Source of the DNA: Salinispora vitiensis
Lineage (GTDB): Bacteria; Actinomycetota; Actinomycetes; Mycobacteriales; Micromonosporaceae
Reading direction: 5' to 3'
Length of the DNA: 64,000 nucleotides
Assembly: GCF_000378825.1 (NCBI RefSeq)
Contig: NZ_KB900388.1
Coordinates: forward strand, 3,374,426 to 3,438,425
Below the pieces are notes generated by a model, which did no database searches, was not told where the DNA came from, and saw nothing but the letters and a program-made list of their open reading frames with translations. Made by a program: the position numbers and the translations under genes. Numbering within the stretch: the stretch's first letter is position 1; each line of letters begins with the position of its first letter. Positions 56,404-64,000 of the stretch are shown piece by piece.

Positions 56404-56521
56404 CCGCAGGTACGCCCCGGCGACGAGCAGACCTTCGCCGCCGGACAACCGGTGCCCGAGGTCGCCGGGGCCGCCACCGACGCGGGCGACTGGCTGCTGC
56501 CCGGCGCCGACAAGCAGGGTG
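56404..56521 (+). pseudogene. Duplicated fragment of the symporter gene
   Basis: This stretch, starting about 10 bp after the symporter stop, is a diverged copy of the symporter segment around 55478-55597 (GTACGCCCCGGTGACGAG..., encoding the extracytoplasmic loop). Base differences and small indels interrupt the reading, and it cannot encode a functional protein. Confidence 0.8.
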
Positions 56522-56546
56522 CCAACGACTCGCCACACCAACAGTC

Positions 56547-56558
56547 CACAATGTTGTG
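56547..56558. promoter_or_regulatory. Inverted repeat CACAA-TG-TTGTG
   Basis: A perfect 5-bp dyad with a 2-bp centre lies in the AT-richer 5' region of the pseudoprotease gene. It overlaps TTGTGC, a possible -35 with TACTAG 17 bp downstream. Operator function is inference. Confidence 0.35.
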
Positions 56559-56639
56559 CAAAACGTTACAAAGCAATACTAGCCACTCTGACCTTTTACA
56601 CTTAGCATGTAACCGCCCTAAAAGTGATGAACGAAGGGA

Positions 56640-57617
56640 ATGAGGATGAAACCGCCCCTGCGCTGGTCTGCCGCAGCCGGCATAACGCTCGCGCTGATCG
56701 CGACCGCACCTGTGAACGCCAACCCAGCACCAACCACGACTGACCCTGACAGCATCGCTAGTAGCGTCGCCCTCACCAACAGTAATCGGATGGTCGCCAG
56801 CGACGAGACCATCAACGAGGTCATTGAATACTGGACACCTGAACGGATGAACAACGCCACCCCTCTCGAGGTGGAGTGGGCACCCACGGCGACGCGGCAG
56901 GCACCCCAGCCGGACGGGCCGCCGACGATCGTCAGCTCACCAGTACCACCAAGCACCACCCACAACCGCAACAACGCAATCAACACCCGCTCGACAGCTG
57001 TCGGGAAACTCTTTTTCGTGCATAGCGGCATTGATCGTTGGTGTTCGGCGAGTACGATAACCAGCCCCAAGGGCCGCTTGATCTTCACCACTGGGTCTTG
57101 TTTACACTCGGGGCCTACCGGCGAATGGCACAGTAATATTGTCTTTGTGCCAGCCTACGACAATGGAAAAGAACCCCACGGGAAATGGCCGATTGTGCAT
57201 AAGCACTCCTTCAAGGGGTGGACGGTAAACGGAAAAGCGGAATGGAATGTCGGGTTTGCTGAAACGGCTACCATAAATGGCAAGACGGTCAAAAGTCAGG
57301 TTGGAGCTCACGGGTTTGTCTACAACTGGTCGGTGGAAAGAACTACCCGCATCAGCTATCCTTACAATAACGGCCAGGAGCAGGTGACCTGCGAAGATAA
57401 CCACCCAGACATCCACTCCGACCCGGACGGGAACATCGAAATGATCGAAGTTGAGTGCGACTCGCGTGCCCAAGGTGGCGGGCCCTTCCTGCACAATTTG
57501 GATGCCGGCTCAAACTTGGGGTACATCATCGGCGTCGCTCAATCTGACTGGGGGCCGTATTTCGACGCTGACGTTAAGGGTCTCTACGATGCTGCAGAGA
57601 AAGCTTCCGACGGCTGA
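56640..57617 (+). CDS. Secreted trypsin-fold protein lacking the catalytic triad
   Basis: A 325-aa secreted protein. Signal peptide 1-27 (cleavage after VNA). The mature domain (about 118-320) matches actinomycete V8/trypsin-like proteases (VGKLFFVHSGIDRWCSAS; LIFTTGSCLHSG; NIVFVPAYDNG), with disulfide-type Cys135/154 and 251/273. All three triad positions are replaced: His by Ser153 (usual AGHC reads TGSC), Asp by Asn203 (EWNVGFA), Ser by Gly279 (AQGGGP). A binding or decoy role is inferred. Codon use is less GC-rich than neighbours, suggesting transfer. ATG 56640; a second ATG at 56646 is possible. Confidence 0.82.
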   Translation: MRMKPPLRWSAAAGITLALIATAPVNANPAPTTTDPDSIASSVALTNSNRMVASDETINEVIEYWTPERMNNATPLEVEWAPTATRQAPQPDGPPTIVSSPVPPSTTHNRNNAINTRSTAVGKLFFVHSGIDRWCSASTITSPKGRLIFTTGSCLHSGPTGEWHSNIVFVPAYDNGKEPHGKWPIVHKHSFKGWTVNGKAEWNVGFAETATINGKTVKSQVGAHGFVYNWSVERTTRISYPYNNGQEQVTCEDNHPDIHSDPDGNIEMIEVECDSRAQGGGPFLHNLDAGSNLGYIIGVAQSDWGPYFDADVKGLYDAAEKASDG

Positions 57618-57862
57618 GCCGCCTCGCTACGGCCCAGGGCCCTGGCAAAGTCGTGACGCTGTCCGATTTTAGGATTCTGAAGTAGCGGCGCCAGTTTGGT
57701 GGCAGCAAGACGGGCATGGCTGACTCGGAAAGTCATCAAGGTTCCTACACCACAATGACCGATCCGAATCCAGTCATGCCCGCTCTGTCATCACCGCTGA
57801 TATCGCCTTACCCTGCAAGTATTCATCGACGAGTCCGGTCCCGGCCGACTACGGTCGTACAC

Positions 57863-58255
57863 ATGACAGCAGAGCAGCACCCCGCCCTCGCGCTGCGCAG
57901 TCTGGTGAAGCGCTTCGACGCGAAGATGGCGGTGGCGGGCGTTGACCTGACCGTGCCGGCCGGCTCGTTCTACGGGCTCCTCGGGCCCAACGGCGCCGGC
58001 AAGACGACCACGTTGTCGATGGCCGTGGGGCTGCTCCGGCCGGATGCCGGCGGCGCCTGGGTGCTCGGCCACGACGTCTGGGCCGACCCGGTACGGGCGA
58101 AGCAGCTCCTCGGCGTCATGCCCGACGGCGTACGCCTCTTCGACCGCCTCAGCGGCGCCGAGCTGCTCGCGTACCACGGCCTGTTGCGTGGCATGGACCC
58201 GGCGGTGGTCGACCAGCGCGCCGCGGAGAACAGACACTGGAGCAGGTCTTCGTGA
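57863..58255 (+). pseudogene. Truncated ABC transporter ATPase copy
   Basis: The first 120 codons match the intact ATPase at 60818 almost base for base (Walker A GLLGPNGAGKTTTL). A deletion of about 320 bp then joins the sequences on either side of a shared GCGGAG, removing the signature motif and Walker B and shifting the frame, which ends NRHWSRSS. Non-functional. It heads the mosaic pseudogene cassette. Confidence 0.92.
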
Positions 58256-58295
58256 CGGTCGTCGGCGGACGCACCGCCACCGGTGAGGAGCTGGC

Positions 58296-58979
58296 GTGGC
58301 TGTCGCGGTAACCGACGCGGTATCCGATGTGGGGGCGGCCCGGCGGGTCTCGGCCTGGCACTTCGTCCGGCTCAAGCTGCGGGTGATGGGCAACAACTTC
58401 CGGGGCCAGAATTGGCGGGTCGGCCTCTTCGTGCTCGGTGCGTTCCTTGGGCTCTGGCTCGCCGCCTTCGGCTTCTCCATCTTCGCCGCCCCGGGCCTCG
58501 CCGGCAACGACCAGTACGCGACGCTGCTGGCGGCCATGGGCGGCGGGCTGCTGGTGCTGTGCTGGCTCCTGCTGCCGCTGGTCTTCTTCGGGGTCGACGA
58601 GACGCTGGACCCGGCCCGCTTCGCGTTGCTTCCGCTGCCCCGCCGGACCCTGGCCGTGGTCGGCCTCTTCGTCCCGGTCATACTCAACCTCGGCAACGCC
58701 AGCCTCACCGGGGGCGGCGGCACCCCGGAAAGCCCGTCCCCAGTCCTGGCCACTCTCTCCATGGTCCTCGTCGGGGTGCTCACCGCCACGACCCTGGCCA
58801 ACCAGTTCGGCTTCGACGGCAGCGCGTACGCGACGCACGTGGTCGTGGGGATACCGGGCGCGGAGGAACTACGGGCCCGGATCGCGGCATCCTCGCTCTA
58901 CGACCCGCCACCGTGCTCGCCGGCAGCGTGCCCACGGTGTTCGCGCACAACGTCTCCGGGCTGGAGGTGTCCCAGGTAG
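58296..58979 (+). pseudogene. Truncated ABC permease copy with internal deletion
   Basis: A copy of the permease at 61570. After residue about 120 (PRRTL) an in-frame deletion of about 663 bp joins directly to the AVVGLFVPV segment (58653). At about 58905 the sequence switches to symporter DNA in the wrong frame, so the original C-terminus is lost. Non-functional. Confidence 0.9.
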
Positions 58980-59299
58980 TGGGGCTGGCGTTCGCGGTGG
59001 CCGCCTCGAGCTTCTGCCCGCTGCTGGTGCTGGGCATCTGGTGGCGGGGGCTGACCGCCCGCGGCGCCGCCGTCGGCGTACTCGCCGGTGGGGGCACCGC
59101 AGCCGGAGCGGTACTGGCGACCATCCTCGGCCCCCCGCTGACCGGATGGCCGGCCACCCTCCTCGCGCAGCCAGCCACCTGAACGGTCCCACTCGCCTTC
59201 ACCGTCATGGTGGCGGTATCGACGGCCACCCGCCGCCGCGTCCCGACCGATGTCGGCGCCACGATGCTCCGCCTGCACACCCCCGAAGCCCTACGACCG
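58909..59299 (+). pseudogene. 3' remnant of a second cation/acetate symporter gene
   Basis: About 390 bp closely match the end of the intact symporter (56000-56393). A TGG codon of the intact gene (Trp in QPAAWTVPL) is a TGA stop here (59180-59182), and no start or N-terminal part exists. It is fused directly to the truncated permease copy. Confidence 0.92.
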
Positions 59300-59302
59300 T
59301 AG

Positions 59303-59332
59303 CCAGGGCCCTCCACTGCGGAAGGGCCCTGG
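59303..59332 (+). terminator. Perfect hairpin after the symporter remnant
   Basis: CCAGGGCCCT (59303-59312) pairs perfectly with AGGGCCCTGG (59323-59332), 10-nt loop. It lies between the pseudogene cassette and the convergent membrane-protein gene and could stop transcription from both sides. Confidence 0.65.
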
Positions 59333-59345
59333 CCGGGAAGTGATC

Positions 59346-60200
59346 TCAACAGGCGTCGGTACCGGCGCAGAGCCGGGCGGCGGTGCGCTCCGCGATCCGC
59401 TGGTCCTCGGCCGGATCAACGCCCTTGAGCCACACCTGGGCCACCAGTTCGCCCTGTCGCACGAAGAGCCAGCGGGATGTCGCCTGCTCGCCGCTCCGAC
59501 CAACCAGCAACGACTCGTCACCCGCGAGGCCGGAGGCGAAGACCTCCATCCCCTTGCTGTTGTCCGGGTTCAGGGGCTCACAGCCGGCCACCTCCCGCCG
59601 AACGTTCCCCATCGTGGTCTTCGCGGCTTCCTCCGAATGCCGCTCCACGCGCTCGATCACCGTGCCCTCGGTCCCCTGGTAGAAGACAGCTCCCCGGAAC
59701 GCCTTCTCCCCGGGCCACTTCTGTCCGTCTTCCTCGCAGGTGTAGCTGGTTCCCGCATGGAAGGACCAGTCGCCGTCCAGATCGTCGCCCGCCGCCCGGA
59801 AGCCGGTCGGGAGATCCTCGGTACGGAGCAGGGCCACGGCCGGAACATCCGGTGACGGCGGACTGAGGGTCGGTTGATCGGTGGTCTCCGGCGACTCGCT
59901 CGGCGGAGCCGTGCTCGGCGAGGGCGATGGGGTGGGTGGCGTCGTCGGCGTCGTCGGGATACCGGTGGGGCTGGGGGTGGGGCTGTTCGTTGCGGGTGCC
60001 GCTGGCGGTACGGGGTCTGGGCCCTCGGCTAGGGCCACGGCACCGGTGGCGACCACGGCGACGGCGACCGCGCTCGCCAAGCCGGCGACGAGGCGGGTAT
60101 GGCGGGTCCGCCGCCGAGCACGCGCACGCACCTGGTCGGCCGGGTCCCAGTTCAGGGTTTCGGTGTCGTCGTACAACTCGGCAAAAAGCGGATCAGGCAT
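59346..60200 (-). CDS. Membrane-anchored protein downstream of an ECF sigma factor
   Basis: A 284-aa protein: cytoplasmic N-terminus (PDPLFAELYDDTETLNWDPADQVRARARRRTRHTR), one membrane helix (about 37-57), a Pro/Thr/Ser-rich linker (about 60-125) and an exported domain with cysteines (ATSRWLFVRQGELVAQVWL). ATG 60200 has GGAGG 6 nt upstream and overlaps the sigma gene by 8 bp, so it is a likely regulator (anti-sigma-like) of that factor, although no canonical anti-sigma domain is recognisable. The open frame to 60317 is antisense. Confidence 0.75.
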   Translation of the reverse strand: MPDPLFAELYDDTETLNWDPADQVRARARRRTRHTRLVAGLASAVAVAVVATGAVALAEGPDPVPPAAPATNSPTPSPTGIPTTPTTPPTPSPSPSTAPPSESPETTDQPTLSPPSPDVPAVALLRTEDLPTGFRAAGDDLDGDWSFHAGTSYTCEEDGQKWPGEKAFRGAVFYQGTEGTVIERVERHSEEAAKTTMGNVRREVAGCEPLNPDNSKGMEVFASGLAGDESLLVGRSGEQATSRWLFVRQGELVAQVWLKGVDPAEDQRIAERTAARLCAGTDAC

Positions 60201-60693
60201 GAGTAACCTCCTCCGGAAACGAGGTGTCAAGAAGGGAAGCGAGGGCTTTCCGCCCACGGGCGAGGCGAGCCTTGACGGTGCCCGTCGGCGCATCCGTCTG
60301 GATCGCGATGTCAGCAACGGACAAATCCACCAAGTAATGCAGGACGACCGCCTCCCGCTGCTCGGTTGGCAACTGTCGCAGCGCGGCGACCAGCGCTACA
60401 GTGTTCTCTGATGGAGGTCCGGCGGCTGCGCCGGTACCGTGCCGGCGATACGCGGAAAGACCATTGCGGATTTTGCGCCAACGATTGACCAACCGCCGGT
60501 GCCCAACAGTCCGTACCCACGCCTCTGGGTCGTCGTACGTGCTGATAGTTGACCAACGCTGCCAGGCCCGCACGTACGCCTCCTGCGCGGCGTCCTGCGC
60601 CTCACCCATGTCACCACCGAGTGCGTAAAGAACTGTGACAACCCGATGTCGCGTGCTGCGGTAAAAATCCGCAAAGTTGTCTTCCGCATTCAC
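60193..60693 (-). CDS. ECF sigma factor (SigE family)
   Basis: A 166-aa ECF sigma factor. Region 2 (about 10-70) has FADFYRSTRHRVVTVLYAL, AQDAAQEAYVRAWQRW and WVRTVGHRRLVNRWRK; region 4 (about 100-155) has ALRQLPTEQREAVVLHYLVD and the helix-turn-helix SVADIAIQTDAPTGTVKARL. GTG 60693 is preceded by GAGAGGGG. It is followed by its probable membrane partner. It precedes an intact ABC cassette on the other strand. Confidence 0.88.
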   Translation of the reverse strand: MNAEDNFADFYRSTRHRVVTVLYALGGDMGEAQDAAQEAYVRAWQRWSTISTYDDPEAWVRTVGHRRLVNRWRKIRNGLSAYRRHGTGAAAGPPSENTVALVAALRQLPTEQREAVVLHYLVDLSVADIAIQTDAPTGTVKARLARGRKALASLLDTSFPEEVTHA

Positions 60694-60817
60694 TGCGTTC
60701 CACCCCTCTCGACTCAACCGGTATCACCCGCGACGAAGCAGGGCGGTTGCCGGAGACACCAAATATTTGTTGCCACAGTGGAAGGCCGGCTGGTCCTTGC
60801 CGGCTACGGTCGTACCC

Positions 60818-61585
60818 ATGACAGCAGAGCAGCACCCCGCCCTCGCGCTGCGCAGTCTGGTGAAGCGCTTCGACGCGAAGATGGCGGTGGCGGGCGTTGA
60901 CCTGACCGTGCCGGCCGGCTCGTTCTACGGGCTCCTCGGGCCCAACGGCGCCGGCAAGACGACCACGTTGTCGATGGCCGTGGGGCTGCTCCGGCCGGAT
61001 GCCGGCGGCGCCTGGGTGCTCGGCCACGACGTCTGGGCCGACCCGGTACGGGCGAAGCAGCTCCTCGGCGTCATGCCCGACGGCGTACGCCTCTTCGACC
61101 GCCTCAGCGGCGCCGAGCTGCTCGCGTACCACGGCCTGCTGCGTGGCATGGACCCGGCGGTGGTCGACCAGCGCGCGGCGGAGCTGCTGGACGTGCTCGC
61201 GCTCGCCGACGCCGGGCGGACCCTGGTGGTGGACTACTCGGCCGGGATGAAAAAGAAGATCGGCCTGGCCTGCGCGCTGCTGCACGGGCCCCGGCTGCTG
61301 GTGCTGGACGAGCCGTTCGAGGCGGTCGACCCGGTGTCGGCGGCGCTGATCCGAGACATCCTCGCGCGGTACGTGACCGGTGGCGGCACGGTCGTCTTCT
61401 CCAGTCACGTGATGGAGGTCGTGGAGCGGCTCTGCTCGCACGTGGCGATCCTCGCCGACGGCGCCATCAAGCGGGTCGGCACCCTGGACGAGGTCCGCGG
61501 AGAGCAGACGCTGGAGCAGGTCTTCGTGACGGTCGTCGGCGGACGCACCGCCACCGGTGAGGAGCTGGCGTGGCTGTCGCGGTGA
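60818..61585 (+). CDS. ABC transporter ATPase
   Basis: A 255-aa ABC ATPase with Walker A GLLGPNGAGKTTTL (about 38-51), a signature motif in YSAGMKKKIGLACAL, Walker B LLVLDEPFEAVDP and the H-loop SSHVMEVVERL. TACGGT lies 8 bp upstream of the ATG with no Shine-Dalgarno site, so the mRNA may be leaderless. It overlaps the permease gene by 16 bp. A deleted copy of the whole cassette lies 3 kb upstream. Confidence 0.92.
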   Translation: MTAEQHPALALRSLVKRFDAKMAVAGVDLTVPAGSFYGLLGPNGAGKTTTLSMAVGLLRPDAGGAWVLGHDVWADPVRAKQLLGVMPDGVRLFDRLSGAELLAYHGLLRGMDPAVVDQRAAELLDVLALADAGRTLVVDYSAGMKKKIGLACALLHGPRLLVLDEPFEAVDPVSAALIRDILARYVTGGGTVVFSSHVMEVVERLCSHVAILADGAIKRVGTLDEVRGEQTLEQVFVTVVGGRTATGEELAWLSR

Positions 61586-63261
61586 CCGACGCGGTATCCG
61601 ATGTGGGGGCGGCTCGGCGGGTCTCGGCCTGGCACTTCGTCCGGCTCAAGCTGCGGGTGATGGGCAACAACTTCCGGGGCCAGGATTGGCGGGTCGGCCT
61701 CTTCGCAGTCGGCGCGGCCGTTGGGTTCTGGCTCGCCGCCTTCGGCTTCTCCATCTTCGCCGCCCCGGGCTTCGCCGGCAACGACCAGTACGCGACGCTG
61801 CTGGCGGCCATGGGCGGCGGGCTGCTGGTGCTGTGCTGGCTCCTGCTGCCGCTGGTCTTCTTCGGGGTCGACGAGACGCTGGACCCGGCCCGCTTCGCGT
61901 TGCTTCCGCTGCCCCGCCGGACCCTGGTCACCGGTCTCTTCACGGCGGCGCTGGTCAGCGTTCCGGCGGTCGCCGTGCTGCTGGCCGCCAGCGGTTTGAT
62001 CTTCACCGCGGGTGTCTTCGGCGGCTGGCCGGCCGCCCTCACGCAAACAGTCGGGGTGCTGGCCGGCCTACTGCTCTGCGTCGCCGCTGCCCGCGCCGTC
62101 ACCAGCGGCTTCGCCACCATGCTGCGTTCTCGTCGGGTCCGCGACCTGGCCGCGGTCCTGCTGGCCGGGGCTGCCGCCCTGATCGCGCCGGTGCAGCTGG
62201 CCGCCACCGCCGCGCTGCAGGACGCGGACTGGGACCGGCTGGCCGCGGTGGCGGCCGTGGTCGGCTGGACGCCGTTCGGTGCGCCGTGGACGATGGGCAT
62301 CGAGGTCGCGCAGGGGCGGGTCTGGGCCGCACCGGTGAAGCTGCTGATCACAGCGGTGACCGTGGCGGCGCTGCTGCTCTGGTGGTCGCGCTCGCTGGAG
62401 TCGGCGATGATCGGCGCCGCGAGCAGCGGCCGGACGTCAACCCGGTCACCGACGACCGGCACCGCTGTCACGCAGCTCTTCCCCCGGCTGCTGGGCTGGC
62501 TCCCCCGGAGCCGCTTCGGCGCGTTGGTGGCGCGGGAGGCACGCTACTGGTGGCGGGACGCCCGCCGACGGGCGAACCTGATCACGCTGGCCGTGGTCGG
62601 CCTCTTCGTCCCGGTCATGCTCAACCTCGGCAGCGCCGGCCTCACCGGGGGCGGCGGCACCCCGGAAAGCCCGTCCCCGGTCCTGGCCACTCTCTCCATG
62701 GTCTTCGTCGGGGTGCTCGCCGCCGCGACCCTGGCCAACCAGTTCGGCTTCGACGGCAGCGCGTACGCGACGCACGTGGTGGTGGGGGTGCCGGGCGCGG
62801 AGGAGCTGCGGGCCCGGATCGCGGCGTTCTCGCTCTACCTGCTGCCGCTGGTTCTGGTCATCTCCGGGGTACTCGCCCTCCTGGTGCTGGGGCAGCCGGG
62901 GTGGATCGGCCTGACGGCGGGGAGCCTGCTCGCCACCTTCGGCGCCGGGCTCGCGATAAACACCCTGCTGTCGGTACTCGCGGCGTACTCCTTGCCGGAG
63001 ACGAGCAACCCGTTCGCGATGAACAGCGGCGCCGGGGTGGCCCGCAGCCTCCTGGCCATCCTGTCCTTGCTCGCCTCGGCGGTCGCGGCGATCCCGATGG
63101 TGGTGGCCGCCGCGTTACTCGGCGACGTCTGGCTCTGGCTGGCCCTGCCTTTCGGCGCGGCGTACGGGCTGGGGGCGGCGCTGCTCGGCGCCTACCTGGC
63201 CGGCGATGTGCTGGACCGGCGGCAGCCCGAACTACTGGCGACTATCACTCCCCGCCGTTGA
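61570..63261 (+). CDS. ABC transporter permease
   Basis: A 563-aa membrane protein with about 12 hydrophobic segments and a long cytoplasmic loop, of the ABC-2 permease type seen in actinomycetes. Substrate unknown; export of a lipid or small molecule is possible. GTG 61570 has GAGGAG 5 nt upstream and overlaps the ATPase gene. The truncated copy upstream lacks 221 codons of this protein. Confidence 0.85.
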   Translation: MAVAVTDAVSDVGAARRVSAWHFVRLKLRVMGNNFRGQDWRVGLFAVGAAVGFWLAAFGFSIFAAPGFAGNDQYATLLAAMGGGLLVLCWLLLPLVFFGVDETLDPARFALLPLPRRTLVTGLFTAALVSVPAVAVLLAASGLIFTAGVFGGWPAALTQTVGVLAGLLLCVAAARAVTSGFATMLRSRRVRDLAAVLLAGAAALIAPVQLAATAALQDADWDRLAAVAAVVGWTPFGAPWTMGIEVAQGRVWAAPVKLLITAVTVAALLLWWSRSLESAMIGAASSGRTSTRSPTTGTAVTQLFPRLLGWLPRSRFGALVAREARYWWRDARRRANLITLAVVGLFVPVMLNLGSAGLTGGGGTPESPSPVLATLSMVFVGVLAAATLANQFGFDGSAYATHVVVGVPGAEELRARIAAFSLYLLPLVLVISGVLALLVLGQPGWIGLTAGSLLATFGAGLAINTLLSVLAAYSLPETSNPFAMNSGAGVARSLLAILSLLASAVAAIPMVVAAALLGDVWLWLALPFGAAYGLGAALLGAYLAGDVLDRRQPELLATITPRR

Positions 63262-63356
63262 GAACTCGGCCCCGGATTGCCGCAACCGTTGATCGGGGCA
63301 AGGAGTCTGCTGAGTAGAGCCGCGATCAACGGCCAGCCAGTAGGGGAGACGCCATC

Positions 63357-63920
63357 GTGATGGTAAGCATGCACGGCCCAGGGGACACCCGGGAGGAACC
63401 GCCACCCGCGGTCACGGAGGGCGCGGGTGGTGTGGGTGACAGTTTCGAGGAGTTCTACGCCGCCACCTTTCAACCGTTGATGCTCCAGCTCTACGCCTAC
63501 ACAGCCGACATCGACCAGGCCCGCGACGCAGTCCAGGAGGCGTTCAGCCGAGCCTGGCCCCGCTGGAACAAACTCGTCCACTACGACCACCCAGCAGCCT
63601 GGATCCGCACCGTGGCCATGAACGTCGCCCGCAGCCGCTGGCGCCGGCTACGCGCCGCCCGCGCCCACGCCCGCTTCCGCCTCGACGACACCACCGAAGG
63701 ACCAAACCCAGACCGGATAGCGCTGGCCCACGCACTCGCCACCCTGCCGGAAAAACAACGGCGAGCAATCGTGCTCTTCCACATAGCCGACCTCAGCATC
63801 ACCGAGATCGCCGAACAAGAAGGCGCCGCTACCGGCACCGTGAAGTCCTGGCTACACCGAGGCCGCGCCGCACTCGCCACCGCACTCTCCGACTCGGGGA
63901 CGGAGGAAACCAATGCCTAA
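63357..63920 (+). CDS. ECF sigma factor
   Basis: A 187-aa ECF sigma factor. Region 2 (FEEFYAATFQPLMLQLYAYT; ARDAVQEAFSRAWPRW; WIRTVAMNVARSRWRR) and region 4 (ALATLPEKQRRAIVLFHIAD; SITEIAEQEGAATGTVKSWL) are present, with a polar N-terminal extension of about 28 residues. GTG 63357 has GGGGAG upstream; internal ATGs are possible starts. It overlaps the next gene by 8 bp, the same arrangement as the sigma operon at 60.2-60.7 kb. Confidence 0.87.
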   Translation: MMVSMHGPGDTREEPPPAVTEGAGGVGDSFEEFYAATFQPLMLQLYAYTADIDQARDAVQEAFSRAWPRWNKLVHYDHPAAWIRTVAMNVARSRWRRLRAARAHARFRLDDTTEGPNPDRIALAHALATLPEKQRRAIVLFHIADLSITEIAEQEGAATGTVKSWLHRGRAALATALSDSGTEETNA

Positions 63921-64000
63921 CAACGACAACACCCCAGACCTCGACAACATCTTCACCGCATACACCTCCGGCGGACCACTGGCAACCCCAGCCGGCGCCG
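63913..64000 (+). CDS. Partial CDS, probable partner of the ECF sigma factor
   Basis: Only the first 29 codons lie in the window (MPNNDNTPDLDNIFTAYTSG...). The ATG has GGAGGAA upstream and overlaps the sigma gene. By analogy with the paralogous sigma operon, a membrane-anchored regulator is likely, but the visible part shows no domain. Confidence 0.6.
   Translation, partial: MPNNDNTPDLDNIFTAYTSGGPLATPAGA

Overview
High-GC actinomycete chromosome, most likely a member of Micromonosporaceae (Salinispora/Micromonospora-like). The grounds are very GC-rich coding DNA, frequent GTG/TTG starts behind GGAGG-type ribosome sites, a carotenoid operon with a B12-type MerR regulator, a Tad/Flp pilus operon of actinobacterial layout, an XRE/DUF397 pair and SigE-family ECF sigma factors. 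The species assignment is inference.

Layout. 1-1.3 kb: edge of an old integrative element, with a tyrosine-recombinase C-terminal remnant pointing at tRNA-Phe, followed by tRNA-Asp and tRNA-Glu. 1.8-7.1 kb: carotenoid genes (crtE-crtI-idi-merR leftward, crtB rightward from a shared 53-bp divergent region). 7.1-11.5 kb: flavin disulfide-reductase-like protein, MmgE/PrpD protein, enoyl-CoA hydratase and BluB. 11.5-22.7 kb: leftward Tad/Flp pilus operon, interrupted by an opposite-strand MOSC gene, plus a prepilin peptidase. 22.9-25.3 kb: XRE/DUF397 regulatory pair with a five-copy 30/31-bp-period repeat array, two small actinobacterial genes and a NUDIX gene abutting a (CAG)14 tract. 25.3-30.6 kb: accessory region of lower apparent GC, with membrane proteins and an orphan type VII-secretion-like module (YbaB-like, EspC-like and WXG-type proteins) followed by two tandem paralogous membrane proteins. 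30.8 kb: tRNA-Ser.

31-44.7 kb is mostly ordinary chromosome: quinone oxidoreductase, SoxR divergent from a split transketolase, two-component system, thiolase, rhomboid protease, cyclophilin, CorA, aminotransferase and CBS protein. 44.9-47.4 kb: a compact cytidylyltransferase / glycerol-1-phosphate-dehydrogenase / CDP-alcohol phosphotransferase operon, facing a GT4 glycosyltransferase. 48.6-51.3 kb: Fpg-type glycosylase and a polyprenyl glycosylphosphotransferase. 51.4-56.4 kb: LytS/LytTR two-component pair, orphan prepilin peptidase, a DnaA-box cluster, and a DUF485-like protein with a cation/acetate symporter. 56.4-59.3 kb: scrambled duplications (symporter pieces, a deleted ABC cassette) around an AT-richer gene for a predicted catalytically dead trypsin-fold protein. 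59.3-64 kb: two ECF sigma operons flanking the intact ABC transporter.

The two strongest candidates for undescribed biology are the archaeal-like G1P/CDP-alcohol operon (44916-47435) and the orphan ESX-like module with duplicated membrane proteins and a vestigial substrate tail (27196-30619). Other points of interest are the triad-less pseudoprotease, the 31-bp repeat array, the DnaA-box cluster away from any dnaA gene, and the mosaic ABC/symporter pseudogene cassette. All calls were made by reading the sequence; no database search was run.
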